The notes: generated by a model not told the origin, from the letters alone. DNA of 53,277 bases from Oscillospiraceae bacterium (GCA_015064345.1 SVSK01000003.1:1-53277); one strand, 5' to 3'. Shown: positions 35,694 through 44,173, counted from the first letter of the stretch. Made by a program: numbers and translations.

Positions 35694-35743
35694 TTTAGCT
35701 GATTTATTCTTTATCTGCTTTAGCTGATTTATTCTTTATCTGC
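35694..35743. repeat. Perfect tandem duplication of 25 bp at the plsX stop codon
   Basis: Two identical 25-bp units (35694-35718 and 35719-35743) lie head to tail. The right unit contains the last plsX codons and its stop; the left one repeats them in the non-coding gap before rnc. The unit is not a multiple of three, so it is tolerated only because the copy falls after the stop. It looks like a recent slippage duplication. Confidence 0.85.
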
Positions 35744-36733
35744 CTCTTTGGGTACAGACATGGCAGCGGCAATTTCGTCAATCACGCCAGTTTTTACAAA
35801 CTTCGCCGCCTGGTTGATTGCATTAGTTATTGCGCGAGCATCAGAGCTGCCGTGAGCCTTGATAACCGGCTTTTGGAGACCGAGAAGAGGTGCTCCGCCG
35901 TATTCTGATGCGTCAAATGTTTTCTTGAATCCCTTAAGCTGCTTTTTCATAGCAACAAAGGAAAGCTTTGTCATTGCATTTTGAGTGAACATATCCTTCA
36001 GCGCCGAGAACACGAATGCACCCATGCCTTCAAGAAGCTTGAGTGTTACGTTGCCGGTAAATCCGTCTGTAACAATAACATCGCATGGGCCAAAAGGAAG
36101 TTCCTTGCCCTCGATATTGCCTGCAAAGCTTATGTTTGCGTTATCCTTAAGAAGCTTGTACGCGTCGATCTGGATCTGTGTGCCCTTGTGCTCTTCTGTG
36201 CCGTTATTGAGAAGTCCGACGGTGGGTGTCTCGATACCGTGAACGTTCTTCATGTAGATTGAACCCATTACAGCCCACTGGTCAAGGTAGTTTGACGTTA
36301 CGTTAACGTTTGCTCCGCAGTCCATCATGAGAATAGGCTTGGCAAATGGAAGGATTGTAGCGATACCTGAGCGCTGTACTCCCTTAACAGAGCGGATTAT
36401 TAGAGAAGAGCCTGCGTGAAGTGCTCCTGTATTGCCTGCTGATACAAATGCGTCACCGTCAGTTTTGAGAAGATTGAGACCAACGGACATGGATGAATCC
36501 TTCTTTGAACGAACAACGCAGATAGGGTCGTCTTCCATTGTGATAACTGTCTCGGTATGTACTATTTCAATCTTGGAGGTATCAGCTTCGTATTCCTTAA
36601 GCAGATCCTCAATAACAGGCTTGTTACCGACCAGGACTATATCATGATCGTACTTCTTTGTAGCAATAGCAACGCCTTTTACTATCTCCTCGGGGGCACG
36701 GTCGCCGCCCATTGCATCAATAATAATTCTCAT
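35729..36733 (-). CDS. plsX: Phosphate acyltransferase PlsX
   Basis: Forms acyl-phosphate from acyl-ACP, the first step of phosphatidic acid synthesis with PlsY. The 334-residue protein begins with the family signature RIIIDAMGGDRAPEEIVKG and contains ALVSAGNTGA-like FVSAGNTGALHAGS, DCGANVNVTSNYL and DGFTGNVTLKLLEG. AAGGAG precedes the ATG. In Firmicutes it usually leads fabD-fabG-acpP; here those are missing and rnc follows directly. Confidence 0.96.
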   Translation of the reverse strand: MRIIIDAMGGDRAPEEIVKGVAIATKKYDHDIVLVGNKPVIEDLLKEYEADTSKIEIVHTETVITMEDDPICVVRSKKDSSMSVGLNLLKTDGDAFVSAGNTGALHAGSSLIIRSVKGVQRSGIATILPFAKPILMMDCGANVNVTSNYLDQWAVMGSIYMKNVHGIETPTVGLLNNGTEEHKGTQIQIDAYKLLKDNANISFAGNIEGKELPFGPCDVIVTDGFTGNVTLKLLEGMGAFVFSALKDMFTQNAMTKLSFVAMKKQLKGFKKTFDASEYGGAPLLGLQKPVIKAHGSSDARAITNAINQAAKFVKTGVIDEIAAAMSVPKEADKE

Positions 36734-36751
36734 CGGTAACTCCTTAGTCTA

Positions 36752-38077
36752 TTATAAGCTTTTGATTACTTCTTTAATTTCGTCGGTTTTCGCAAGAGCA
36801 CGGATAGCATGCGCTTCGTTTCTTACACGCTTGCCGCCCTTTACTTTATTTTCAAGCGGTGGCATTACGCCAAAATTCGCGTTCATTGGCTGGAACGTTG
36901 TCTTATCCCCGTGGGAAACATAATACGCCATAGCGCCTGTCATCATCTCGCGTGGGAAAATAAATGATTCCTTACCGAGCGCGCGAAGAGCTGCGTTAAC
37001 TCCTGCTACAAAGCCGGATGCGGAGGATTCGATATATCCCTCAACGCCTGTCATCTGGCCGGCGAAGAAAATATTACGGTTAGAGCGCATTGAGTAATCG
37101 GCATCAAGCAGATCAGGTGAACAGAGGAACGTATTTCTGTGCATGACACCGTAACGTAAGAACTCCGCATTCTCAAGTCCGGGAATCATTCTGAACACAC
37201 GCTTTTGCTCACCCCAGGTAAGATGGGTCTGGAAGCCAACGAGGTTATACATTGTTCCCTCTTCGTTTTCACGGCGAAGCTGTACTATTGCGTAGTATTC
37301 CTCACCTGTAACGGGATTTTTGATACCAACAGGTTTCATGGGTCCGAAGCGAAGTGTGTCCTCACCTCGTCTTGCCATAACCTCAACAGGCATACAGCCT
37401 TCAAACACTTTAAGCTTTGCTCCTTCTTCAAAATCGTGGAGCTTTGCTTCCTCGGCATTGATCATCTCGTTGTAGAATGCCTTATATTCGCTCTCGGTCA
37501 TGGGACAGTTGATATAGTCGGGTGTTCCCTTGTCATAACGGGATGCGAAGAATGCTTTGCTCATATCAATGGTGTCGAAGTCAACGATAGGAGCCGCCGC
37601 GTCGTAGAAATAGAGGCTCTTGCCGCCGATCATATCAGCAATTTTTGCCGCAAGTGCATCTGATGTGAGAGGCCCTGTTGCAACAACGGTTATCTCGTCT
37701 TCGGGAATGTCGGTCATTTCCTGCTCAACTACGGTGATGTTTTCGCATTCGCGGATCTTTTCGGTTACATACTCCGAAAAAAGATGTCTGTCAACCGCAA
37801 GAGCACCGCCTGCCGCAACCTGCGTAGCCTTTGCCGCCTCCATTATAAGTGAACCCATACGGTAAAGTTCTTCTTTAAGAAGTCCCGAACCGTTTGTGAT
37901 CTCCGCAGAGCGCAAAGAGTTTGAGCACACAAGCTCCGCAAAACCGTCCGTATGGTGTGCGGGGGATTTCTTGCTCGGCTTCATTTCATACAGCGTTACA
38001 TGGACTCCGAGACGAGCTGCCTGCCATGCGGCTTCGCTTCCCGCGAGTCCTGCGCCGTAAACGTTAATGTTTATCAT
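36752..38077 (-). CDS. trmFO: Folate-dependent tRNA (uracil-54-C5)-methyltransferase TrmFO
   Basis: Methylates U54 in the T-loop of tRNA using 5,10-methylenetetrahydrofolate and FAD. The 441-residue flavoprotein starts with the dinucleotide fold INVYGAGLAGSEAAWQAAR and has LVCSNSLRS, the catalytic-region cysteine-bearing motifs and GQMTGVEGYIESSASG toward the C-terminus. The order topA-trmFO is standard in Firmicutes. Its ATG lies 8 nt after the topA stop with no clear ribosome site, so it is probably coupled to topA translation. Confidence 0.95.
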   Translation of the reverse strand: MININVYGAGLAGSEAAWQAARLGVHVTLYEMKPSKKSPAHHTDGFAELVCSNSLRSAEITNGSGLLKEELYRMGSLIMEAAKATQVAAGGALAVDRHLFSEYVTEKIRECENITVVEQEMTDIPEDEITVVATGPLTSDALAAKIADMIGGKSLYFYDAAAPIVDFDTIDMSKAFFASRYDKGTPDYINCPMTESEYKAFYNEMINAEEAKLHDFEEGAKLKVFEGCMPVEVMARRGEDTLRFGPMKPVGIKNPVTGEEYYAIVQLRRENEEGTMYNLVGFQTHLTWGEQKRVFRMIPGLENAEFLRYGVMHRNTFLCSPDLLDADYSMRSNRNIFFAGQMTGVEGYIESSASGFVAGVNAALRALGKESFIFPREMMTGAMAYYVSHGDKTTFQPMNANFGVMPPLENKVKGGKRVRNEAHAIRALAKTDEIKEVIKSL

Positions 38078-38085
38078 ATCAAATA

Positions 38086-40359
38086 TTATTCGTTATCGTT
38101 CTGTGTAGTTTCTTCCGCGATATCAGCCTTGTATCCACACTTTTCAGTCTTACATACCAGCTGATTTTTGCCCTTCTTGCGGAACAGCATACCGCCGCAT
38201 ATGGGGCATTTCTCGTTTGTGGGCATATCCCATGAGGAGAAGTTACACTCGGGATATTTAGAGCAGCTGTAGAACACAGTCTTATTCTTGCCGTGCTTGG
38301 TAATTACGTCTGCTCCGCACTGAGGACAGCTTACTCCGAGAGGGCGTGTCTTCTGCTTGGTGAACTTGCATTCGGGATACTTGGAGCATGCGTAGAAGCT
38401 ACCGTATCTGCCTGTTCTGAGCACCATATCAGCGCCGCAGACCTCGCACTTTTCGCCTGTGGGTTCAGCCTTCTTTGCTGTCTTTTCTTCTTCAGGCTTG
38501 GTAAGAGGCTTAGTGTTCTTACAAGTGGGATAGTTGGGGCAAGCCGCAAACTTACCGAATCTACCGTTTTTAACGATCATCTTGCTTCCGCAGTGTTCGC
38601 AAATGATGTCGGTCTCCTCAGCAGGGATCTCAATATCGTTTACAGATGCTGTTTCAAGAGCCTTGTCAAGCTCTACCTTGAAGTCTCCGTAGAATTCATT
38701 AAGCACACCCTTCATGGATGTCTTACCGCGCTCAATATCGTCAAGCTGGTCTTCCATGGATGCTGTAAACTTGTAGTCTACAATATCCGGGAAGTGCTCA
38801 CACATGAGCTTTGTAATAACCTCACCAAGGGATGTGGGAACAAGGGACTTACCGTCTCTCTTTACATATCCGCGGGTGGTGATGATGGTAATGATAGTTG
38901 TATATGTGCTGGGACGTCCGATTCCCTTTTCTTCAAGGAATTTTACGAGAGATGCTTCTGTATATCTCTGGGGAGGTGTTGTGAAGTGCTGCGCGGGTGT
39001 GATGCTCTCAGATGCAAGAGTCTGCTTTTCCTTGATATCAGGCAGTCTTGTGTTGCTTTCTTCGTTTGCCTTAACATCGTCAGTGGACTCTTCGTACAGT
39101 GCCATATATCCGGGGAACTTAACGGTATATCCGCTTGTTCTGAAAATATATCCTGCACATGTAAGGTCGATCTGTGTTGTTGACAGCTCTGCAGACTCCA
39201 TCTGGCTGGCAATAAAGCGGTCCCAGATAAGCTTGTAGAGCTTGTACTGGTCGGAAGTTAAGCTCTTCTTTATAGTCTTGGGCTCGATCATTTCAACAGC
39301 AGGTCTGATTGCCTCGTGTGCGTCCTGCGCATTTGCCTTGGACTTGTACACGCGAGGTGTTTCGGGGTAGTATTCCACACCGATCTTGTCGATAATATAT
39401 TGCTTTGCAGCTGCCTGAGCTTCTTCAGAGATACGGAGAGAGTCTGTTCTCATGTATGTGATAAGACCCTGTACTCCGCCATGCTCGGAGCCAAGATTGA
39501 TACCTTCGTAAAGCTCCTGTGCGACTCTCATTGTACGCTGTGACTGGAAGTTAAGCTTTCTGGAAGCTTCCTGCTGGAGAGTGGACGTTGTGAAAGGCGG
39601 TGCAGGATTCTTGAACTTTTTGCCTGTCTTGATTTCGGAAACAAGGAAATCCTTACCTTCTACAGCCTTAAACACCTTCATTGCATCGGTTTCACACTCG
39701 AGCTCTACCTTGCTTCCGTCTTTCTCAAGGCCGAAGAATCTGCTCTCAAATGTTTTGCCATTGTCTGCCTTAATAAGAGCATCTATAGTCCAGTATTCCT
39801 TGGGAATGAATGCTCTGATCTCGTTTTCTCTGTCAACAATGATCTTTGTTGCAACAGACTGAACACGCCCTGCGGAAAGACCGCTCTTAACTGTCTTCCA
39901 GAGGAATGGGCTGAGCTTATAGCCAACGATTCTGTCAAGGATACGTCTTGCCTGCTGTGCGTCAACAACATTCATGTCGATCTCACGGGGATGCTTGATG
40001 GATTCCTTAACGACACGCTTTGTAACTGCGTTAAAGGTAACTCTTCTTACCTTTTCCTTGGGGATGTTGAGCGCGTTTACAAGATGCCATGCAATTGCCT
40101 CACCTTCACGGTCTGGGTCCGTTGCAAGGTATATTTTATCCGCCTTCTTTACTTCCTTTTTAAGCTCCTTGATAAGGTCTCCCTTACCGCGGATGTTTAT
40201 ATAGTGAGCCTCAAAGTCATTCTCAACGTCAATGCCGAGAGTGGACTTTGGCAGGTCTCTGATATGTCCTTTTGAAGCCACAACCTTATAAGAAGAACCA
40301 AGGTAGCTTCTTACGGTATTGGATTTTGTGGGTGACTCCATTATTACAAGATTTGCCAT
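38086..40359 (-). CDS. topA: DNA topoisomerase I with four C-terminal zinc-ribbon modules
   Basis: Relaxes negative supercoils (type IA). The 757 residues comprise the Toprim domain with ESPTKSNTVRSYLG and the acidic DPDREGEAIAWHL, the cleavage domain with the catalytic tyrosine in GLITYMRTDSLRIS (about residue 305), and four C-terminal Topo zinc-ribbon repeats beginning CEHCGSKM, CEVCGADM, CPQCGADV and CPICGGML (about residues 590-750). The last repeat is less regular. AAGGGA precedes the ATG; dprA is 47 nt upstream, the standard dprA-topA order. Confidence 0.97.
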   Translation of the reverse strand: MANLVIMESPTKSNTVRSYLGSSYKVVASKGHIRDLPKSTLGIDVENDFEAHYINIRGKGDLIKELKKEVKKADKIYLATDPDREGEAIAWHLVNALNIPKEKVRRVTFNAVTKRVVKESIKHPREIDMNVVDAQQARRILDRIVGYKLSPFLWKTVKSGLSAGRVQSVATKIIVDRENEIRAFIPKEYWTIDALIKADNGKTFESRFFGLEKDGSKVELECETDAMKVFKAVEGKDFLVSEIKTGKKFKNPAPPFTTSTLQQEASRKLNFQSQRTMRVAQELYEGINLGSEHGGVQGLITYMRTDSLRISEEAQAAAKQYIIDKIGVEYYPETPRVYKSKANAQDAHEAIRPAVEMIEPKTIKKSLTSDQYKLYKLIWDRFIASQMESAELSTTQIDLTCAGYIFRTSGYTVKFPGYMALYEESTDDVKANEESNTRLPDIKEKQTLASESITPAQHFTTPPQRYTEASLVKFLEEKGIGRPSTYTTIITIITTRGYVKRDGKSLVPTSLGEVITKLMCEHFPDIVDYKFTASMEDQLDDIERGKTSMKGVLNEFYGDFKVELDKALETASVNDIEIPAEETDIICEHCGSKMIVKNGRFGKFAACPNYPTCKNTKPLTKPEEEKTAKKAEPTGEKCEVCGADMVLRTGRYGSFYACSKYPECKFTKQKTRPLGVSCPQCGADVITKHGKNKTVFYSCSKYPECNFSSWDMPTNEKCPICGGMLFRKKGKNQLVCKTEKCGYKADIAEETTQNDNE

Positions 40360-40406
40360 TTAATATGTTCCCTTCATGCTGTGGTAATAGTATATACTTG
40401 ATATTA

Positions 40407-41888
40407 TCAATCGTTTGTAGAAAGCATAATATCGTCTTCGGAGACGCGCATGAAATATCCGCCGCCTCCAATTTCGACTGCGCCTGCTATCTCAAGCATG
40501 GTGAGCGCACTCATGATGTCGCTGATACTTGTGTCCGCGTCAACAAGGCTGTCAGGCAACACGGGCACGTTGGGTTTCATCTTATTATATACCTTGATCT
40601 CCGCGCTTTCAAGCATGTCGAGCTCAATTTTGCGTGCGGGGATCATTTTTTCTTCAGTTTTTTTGATATTTTCTTTTACTTTTGCTGTGTTTTCCGATTT
40701 GTTCCGAGTGAAAAGGTTACGTTTCGGTTTTTGTGCGTTGGCTTGCTTTTCTTCTTTTACAGTCTTTTTCTGCGCAGGAATATCCTCTTTCTTTGGCAGT
40801 TCATCCGTCTTTTCAGCAAATGCCGCCTTTGCTACAGGATTGTCCTTGATCTTGCCACCGTATGAGCCTTTTCCTCGATAGTTCTTGCTACCTGCGGAAG
40901 TACCGATCCTCATTCTGTCCATGGCATTCCGGGAAAGCGTCTCAAAGTCGAGATTTCTAACTCTTGCATGAGCAATGTCAACGCTGATCTTATTCTTGTA
41001 GATAAACTCAAATTCCGAGAGGATATCTTCTGCACAAACGCAAGGCAGTGCGCCGTCTCTGATAAGAAGATTTGGTCCTTCAGAACCGCTGTCTCCAACC
41101 TTACCCGGGACTGCAAACAGCTTTCTGCCTTGATCTATCGCGAGGTTTGCTGTTATCATCGCACCGCTTGTCTCATCCGCTTCAACAACGACTGCAGCAT
41201 CGGACAAACCACTCATAATTCGGTTTCTTACAGGGAAATGGCTACCGATAGGCGGCGTTCCCGGAGGATATTCAGAAATTACTGCGCCGTTATTCATTAG
41301 CTTATAGTATATTTCTTTATGGTCTTTCGGGTAAATTACATCAACTCCGCATCCGAGAACAGTTACGGTTTTTCCGCCCGCTTCCATAGCACCGAGCAAC
41401 GCCATGCTGTCTGCACCCAGTGCCATGCCGCTTACGACAACCGCGCCACCGTATGCAAGGCCTGTACCAAGCGAATACGCAATTCTTCTGCCGTAGTCTG
41501 TCATGCTTCTCGTACCGACAACTGCAACGAGCATATTAGCATCACAGTCGGGCATTTTACCACGTGCATAAATTACCAGTGGGAAATTATTGATGGCCTT
41601 CAGAAAGCTCGGATAGAGTTCCGAGTCGTATGTTATGATAGTAATACCAAGTTTATCGCATTTCGCTATTATCTCATTTGCTCTGTCGAGTGATCTGTTT
41701 GCAATCTTGCTCTTGATCTTCGCAAGACGCTCTTCGGAAAACTCTTCATCAGCCTCCATCTCATCTACAGCGCCATTATATATTGCAATCGCAGACTGAA
41801 AGCGCGTGATAAGATCTGCTGCGGCGAGACTTCCCTGTCCCATAGCCTCAGCAAGCCATATCCAATATACTCTGCTATCCTCTAACAT
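40407..41888 (-). CDS. dprA: DNA processing protein DprA (Smf)
   Basis: Loads RecA on incoming single-stranded DNA during transformation. The ATG at 41888 has GGAGA upstream; a longer frame starts inside the previous gene. The 493 residues include an N-terminal SAM-like region, the Rossmann domain with VVGTRSMTDYGRR, VVVSGMALGADSMA, VLGCGVDVIYP and GSHFPVRNRIMSGLS, and a C-terminal winged helix (from about 445, MSALTMLEIAGAVEI). Between them lies a Lys/Glu-rich low-complexity linker of about 90 residues (about 335-425), much longer than in most DprA proteins. Other competence genes are not in the window. Confidence 0.95.
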   Translation of the reverse strand: MLEDSRVYWIWLAEAMGQGSLAAADLITRFQSAIAIYNGAVDEMEADEEFSEERLAKIKSKIANRSLDRANEIIAKCDKLGITIITYDSELYPSFLKAINNFPLVIYARGKMPDCDANMLVAVVGTRSMTDYGRRIAYSLGTGLAYGGAVVVSGMALGADSMALLGAMEAGGKTVTVLGCGVDVIYPKDHKEIYYKLMNNGAVISEYPPGTPPIGSHFPVRNRIMSGLSDAAVVVEADETSGAMITANLAIDQGRKLFAVPGKVGDSGSEGPNLLIRDGALPCVCAEDILSEFEFIYKNKISVDIAHARVRNLDFETLSRNAMDRMRIGTSAGSKNYRGKGSYGGKIKDNPVAKAAFAEKTDELPKKEDIPAQKKTVKEEKQANAQKPKRNLFTRNKSENTAKVKENIKKTEEKMIPARKIELDMLESAEIKVYNKMKPNVPVLPDSLVDADTSISDIMSALTMLEIAGAVEIGGGGYFMRVSEDDIMLSTND

Positions 41889-41902
41889 ATAATTCTCCAG
41901 AA

Positions 41903-42742
41903 TCAATTTTTTGTTCTTCTGTATTCCCATAGAATACAAGCGGCCGCCTGTGCAGCGTTGAGACTTTCAGTTTCTCCTGCCATAGGAATCTTAACACATG
42001 CTGAACACTCAAAAAGCACCTTATCTGAAATTCCGTGTCCTTCGTTTCCGATAACGGGACAGTCTGTTTCAAGTGTATCATATTCTCCGAGTGTCAAAAC
42101 GTTGTTGCTTAGAGCAGCGCCGAGAACTCTTCTGCCGATGCTACGCATGGTCTTGACACATTCAGCACCGTTATCGGTTCTATATGTCGATAATCTGAAA
42201 AGCGTACCCATAGCCGCTCTGACGGTCTTATTGTTATACAGATCAGCGCAGTCGTGCAATATTACACCGTTTATACCAAGCGCCTCGGCAGAACGAAGGA
42301 TAGTTCCAAGGTTTCCCGGATCTCTTATACCGTCAAGCATCATGAGCCGTCTGCCCTCTTGCCATGTGTTAAAGTTATCCGTAACATGTTTATCTGACAT
42401 GTAATTTACAACCGCTATAACACCTTGGGGAGATCTTTCTGTTGATATTTTTTCGAATGCTGTATCGGAAAGAAGTTTGATCTTAACATTTTTCACGCGT
42501 GCTGTATCTGCAATTTCGAAAATGCGGTCATCGTTGACTGTCGCCCTTTCGGAAATGAGGATACATTCCACTGCGGAATAAGTTAACGCTTCAGCTGTCA
42601 ACTTGACGCCTTCTGCCAAAAACATCCCGCTCTCATCGCGATATTTCTTATCAGAAAGCTTTGAGTATGACACAATTTTCGGGTTGGAACGGGATGAAAT
42701 ATACTCCGCTCCATACTTATTCATCAATTCTTTACTAATCAT
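41903..42742 (-). CDS. TrmH/SpoU-family rRNA or tRNA 2'-O-methyltransferase
   Basis: A 279-residue SPOUT methyltransferase. It has the N-terminal substrate-binding domain (SRSNPKIVSYSKLSDKKYRDES, GMFLAEGVKL) and the trefoil-knot domain with LDGIRDPGNLGTILRSAEA (motif 1), VIGNEGHGI (motif 2) and CVKIPMAGETESLNAAQAA (motif 3). The target nucleotide cannot be assigned. The start is uncertain: I chose the ATG at 42742; a GTG at 42766 lies inside the rplT terminator stem and an ATG at 42724 is also possible. None has a strong ribosome site. Confidence 0.9.
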   Translation of the reverse strand: MISKELMNKYGAEYISSRSNPKIVSYSKLSDKKYRDESGMFLAEGVKLTAEALTYSAVECILISERATVNDDRIFEIADTARVKNVKIKLLSDTAFEKISTERSPQGVIAVVNYMSDKHVTDNFNTWQEGRRLMMLDGIRDPGNLGTILRSAEALGINGVILHDCADLYNNKTVRAAMGTLFRLSTYRTDNGAECVKTMRSIGRRVLGAALSNNVLTLGEYDTLETDCPVIGNEGHGISDKVLFECSACVKIPMAGETESLNAAQAAACILWEYRRTKN

Positions 42743-42785
42743 ATTAATACAAATAGAGGATGTCACATTTGCCGCGACACCCTCT
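42740..42785 (-). terminator. Terminator of the infC-rpmI-rplT operon
   Basis: Read leftward, a 10-bp stem with one G-U pair (42755-42764 with 42776-42785; arms around GAGGGTGTC and GACATCCTC) follows the rplT stop by about 12 nt. The tail UAUUUGUAUUAAU is only moderately U-rich, so some read-through into the downstream methyltransferase gene is likely. Confidence 0.6.
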
Positions 42786-42797
42786 TATATGTTTCAA

Positions 42798-43151
42798 TTA
42801 AAGAGCTGCCTTTGCAGTTTCAACGAGAGCAGCGAAAGCTTCCTTGTCGGATACTGCGATTTCAGCGAGCATCTTACGGTTGAGGTCAACACCGGCAAGC
42901 TTAAGACCGTGCATGAATGTGGAGTAGTTCATACCGTTAACCTTAGCCTGTGCGGAGATACGAGTGATCCACAGTGCGCGGAAATCTCTCTTCTTCTGCT
43001 TACGACCGATATATGCGTAGTTACCGCTCTTCATTACGGCCTGCTTAGCCATCTTGAAGTGCTTGCTCTTGGAACCCCAATAACCCTTGGCAGCCTTAAG
43101 AACTTTATTTCTTCTCTTGCGCGTCATCATTGCGCCTTTTACTCTAGCCAT
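42798..43151 (-). CDS. rplT: 50S ribosomal protein L20 (bL20)
   Basis: An early assembly protein of the large subunit that also represses its own operon. The 117-residue, very basic protein starts [23 protein letters not shown], cut here to its signature parts, and has [27 protein letters not shown] precedes the ATG. It is the last gene of the infC-rpmI-rplT operon and the likely effector of the leader attenuator upstream of infC. Confidence 0.98.
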   Translation of the reverse strand: MARVKGAMMTRKRRNKVLKAAKGYWGSKSKHFKMAKQAVMKSGNYAYIGRKQKKRDFRALWITRISAQAKVNGMNYSTFMHGLKLAGVDLNRKMLAEIAVSDKEAFAALVETAKAAL

Positions 43152-43189
43152 TTTATACTATCCTTTCTCTACTTTACTTTTCTCTAAAA

Positions 43190-43387
43190 TCAGTCTTTAT
43201 TGATCAGTCTCTTAACGTTAGCTGTCATAGCTGCGCTGAGAATCTGGCTGCTTCTGAGGTGTCTCTTTCTCTTAGCTGTCTTCTGACCAAGGTTATGTCT
43301 GTGATCAGAGTGGAAAACTTTTACCTTGCCTGTGCCTGTAACGGCAAATCTCTTGGCTGAAGCCTTATGTGTCTTGATCTTACCCAT
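43190..43387 (-). CDS. rpmI: 50S ribosomal protein L35 (bL35)
   Basis: A 65-residue basic protein of the large subunit, with the family start [20 protein letters not shown] and the [15 protein letters not shown] core. AAAGGA lies ahead of the ATG. It occupies the standard place between infC and rplT. Confidence 0.98.
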   Translation of the reverse strand: MGKIKTHKASAKRFAVTGTGKVKVFHSDHRHNLGQKTAKRKRHLRSSQILSAAMTANVKRLINKD

Positions 43388-43470
43388 TTTTGTAATCCTT
43401 TCGGTTTATATTATTCGTTTTGTCGTAAAATGCTGCGGTCTTTTGTATTTGAATCAAACTACTGCGCCTA

Positions 43471-43995
43471 TTACTTTGCTGTGTTCTTCACAGGTACAAC
43501 GAACATTGTGAGCTGGCGTCCTTCGAGTGAGGGTTTCTTATCAACCGTACCGTATTCCGATACATACTCCTCAAATTTTGCGAGCACCTCTTTGCCCAGG
43601 TCCTGATGTGCTATCTCGCGTCCCTTGAATCTCAGGCATACTCTCACCTTGTTTCCGCTCTGCAGGAACTTGATGGCACGGTTTGCCTTTGTTTCGAAGT
43701 CGTGAGTGTCGATACGGCAAGAAAGCTGAACTTCCTTTACCTCTACAACCTGCTGTTTCTTCTTTGCTTCCTTTTCCTTCTTGTCTACTTCGTAACGGTA
43801 CTTGCCGTAATCCATAGCTCGACATACGGGGGGATTTGCTGCAGGTGCGATGAGCACGAGGTCATATCCGTGATCGTATGCATATGTTTTTGCATCGTTC
43901 AGGCTCATAATACCAAGCTGGTTGTTGTTCTCATCCAGCATGCGTACTTCTTTGACTCTGATGTCATCATTGATTAAAAGTTCTTTCGCGCTGAT
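43471..43995 (-). CDS. infC: Translation initiation factor IF-3, predicted AUC start codon
   Basis: Keeps ribosomal subunits apart and checks the start codon. The first ATG in frame (43941) would remove 18 residues that are clearly conserved IF3 sequence (SAKELLINDDIRVKEVR). Upstream in frame there is no ATG, GTG or TTG, but an ATC at 43993-43995 lies 9 nt after a strong GGAGG (44005-44009). Starting there gives 174 residues, the family norm. IF3 genes in other bacteria use AUU, AUA or AUC so that IF3 represses its own translation; an AUC start fits that logic. Domains: N-terminal domain with LDENNNQLGIMSL, the linker with ICRAMDYGKYRYE-like PPVCRAMDYGKYRYE, and the C-terminal domain with RGREIAHQDLG-like GREIAHQDLGKEVL. 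Confidence 0.93.
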   Translation of the reverse strand: MSAKELLINDDIRVKEVRMLDENNNQLGIMSLNDAKTYAYDHGYDLVLIAPAANPPVCRAMDYGKYRYEVDKKEKEAKKKQQVVEVKEVQLSCRIDTHDFETKANRAIKFLQSGNKVRVCLRFKGREIAHQDLGKEVLAKFEEYVSEYGTVDKKPSLEGRQLTMFVVPVKNTAK

Positions 43996-44140
43996 AGTTA
44001 AGCACCTCCAAATTTATTAAAACAAAAAATCGCACAAAGAACATTCTCCGCACGACAAAAGTACACCATTAATGCTATTGACCTTATCGTGCCATGTTGC
44101 AGTAAGGTGAGAACGGAGATAGTTCTGCTTCATTGTTCCC
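43996..44140 (-). ncRNA. infC leader: L20-type transcription attenuator
   Basis: Between the predicted transcript start (near 44138) and the IF3 start lie two exclusive foldings. Folding 1 pairs 44114-44125 with 44039-44050 (10 of 12 positions; GAACTATCTCCG against CGGAGAATGTTC) around an inner 6-bp stem 44103-44108/44081-44086. Folding 2 is a terminator hairpin that uses bases 44030-44055 and ends in six U. In B. subtilis the infC-rpmI-rplT leader is attenuated by L20 binding; the layout here matches that mechanism, though sequence identity with the Rfam L20 leader could not be tested. Confidence 0.7.
44024..44055 (-). terminator. Attenuator terminator in the infC leader
   Basis: Read leftward: arms TCGTGC (44050-44055) and GTGCGA (44030-44035) pair with two G-U pairs, an inner AGA/TCT helix shortens the loop, and six T follow (44024-44029). 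It overlaps the downstream arm of the competing leader helix. Confidence 0.65.
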
Positions 44141-44144
44141 GAAT

Positions 44145-44173
44145 ATTATACTACTTTAGTTTTTGTTTGTCAA
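44145..44173 (-). promoter_or_regulatory. Sigma-A promoter of infC-rpmI-rplT
   Basis: Read leftward: consensus TTGACA (44168-44173), 17 bp, consensus TATAAT (44145-44150). The long leader between it and infC carries the attenuator. Confidence 0.85.

Noticed and set aside
42764-42766. GTG start for the TrmH-family gene
   Set aside because: It lies inside the stem of the rplT terminator and has no ribosome site, so a downstream ATG is preferred.
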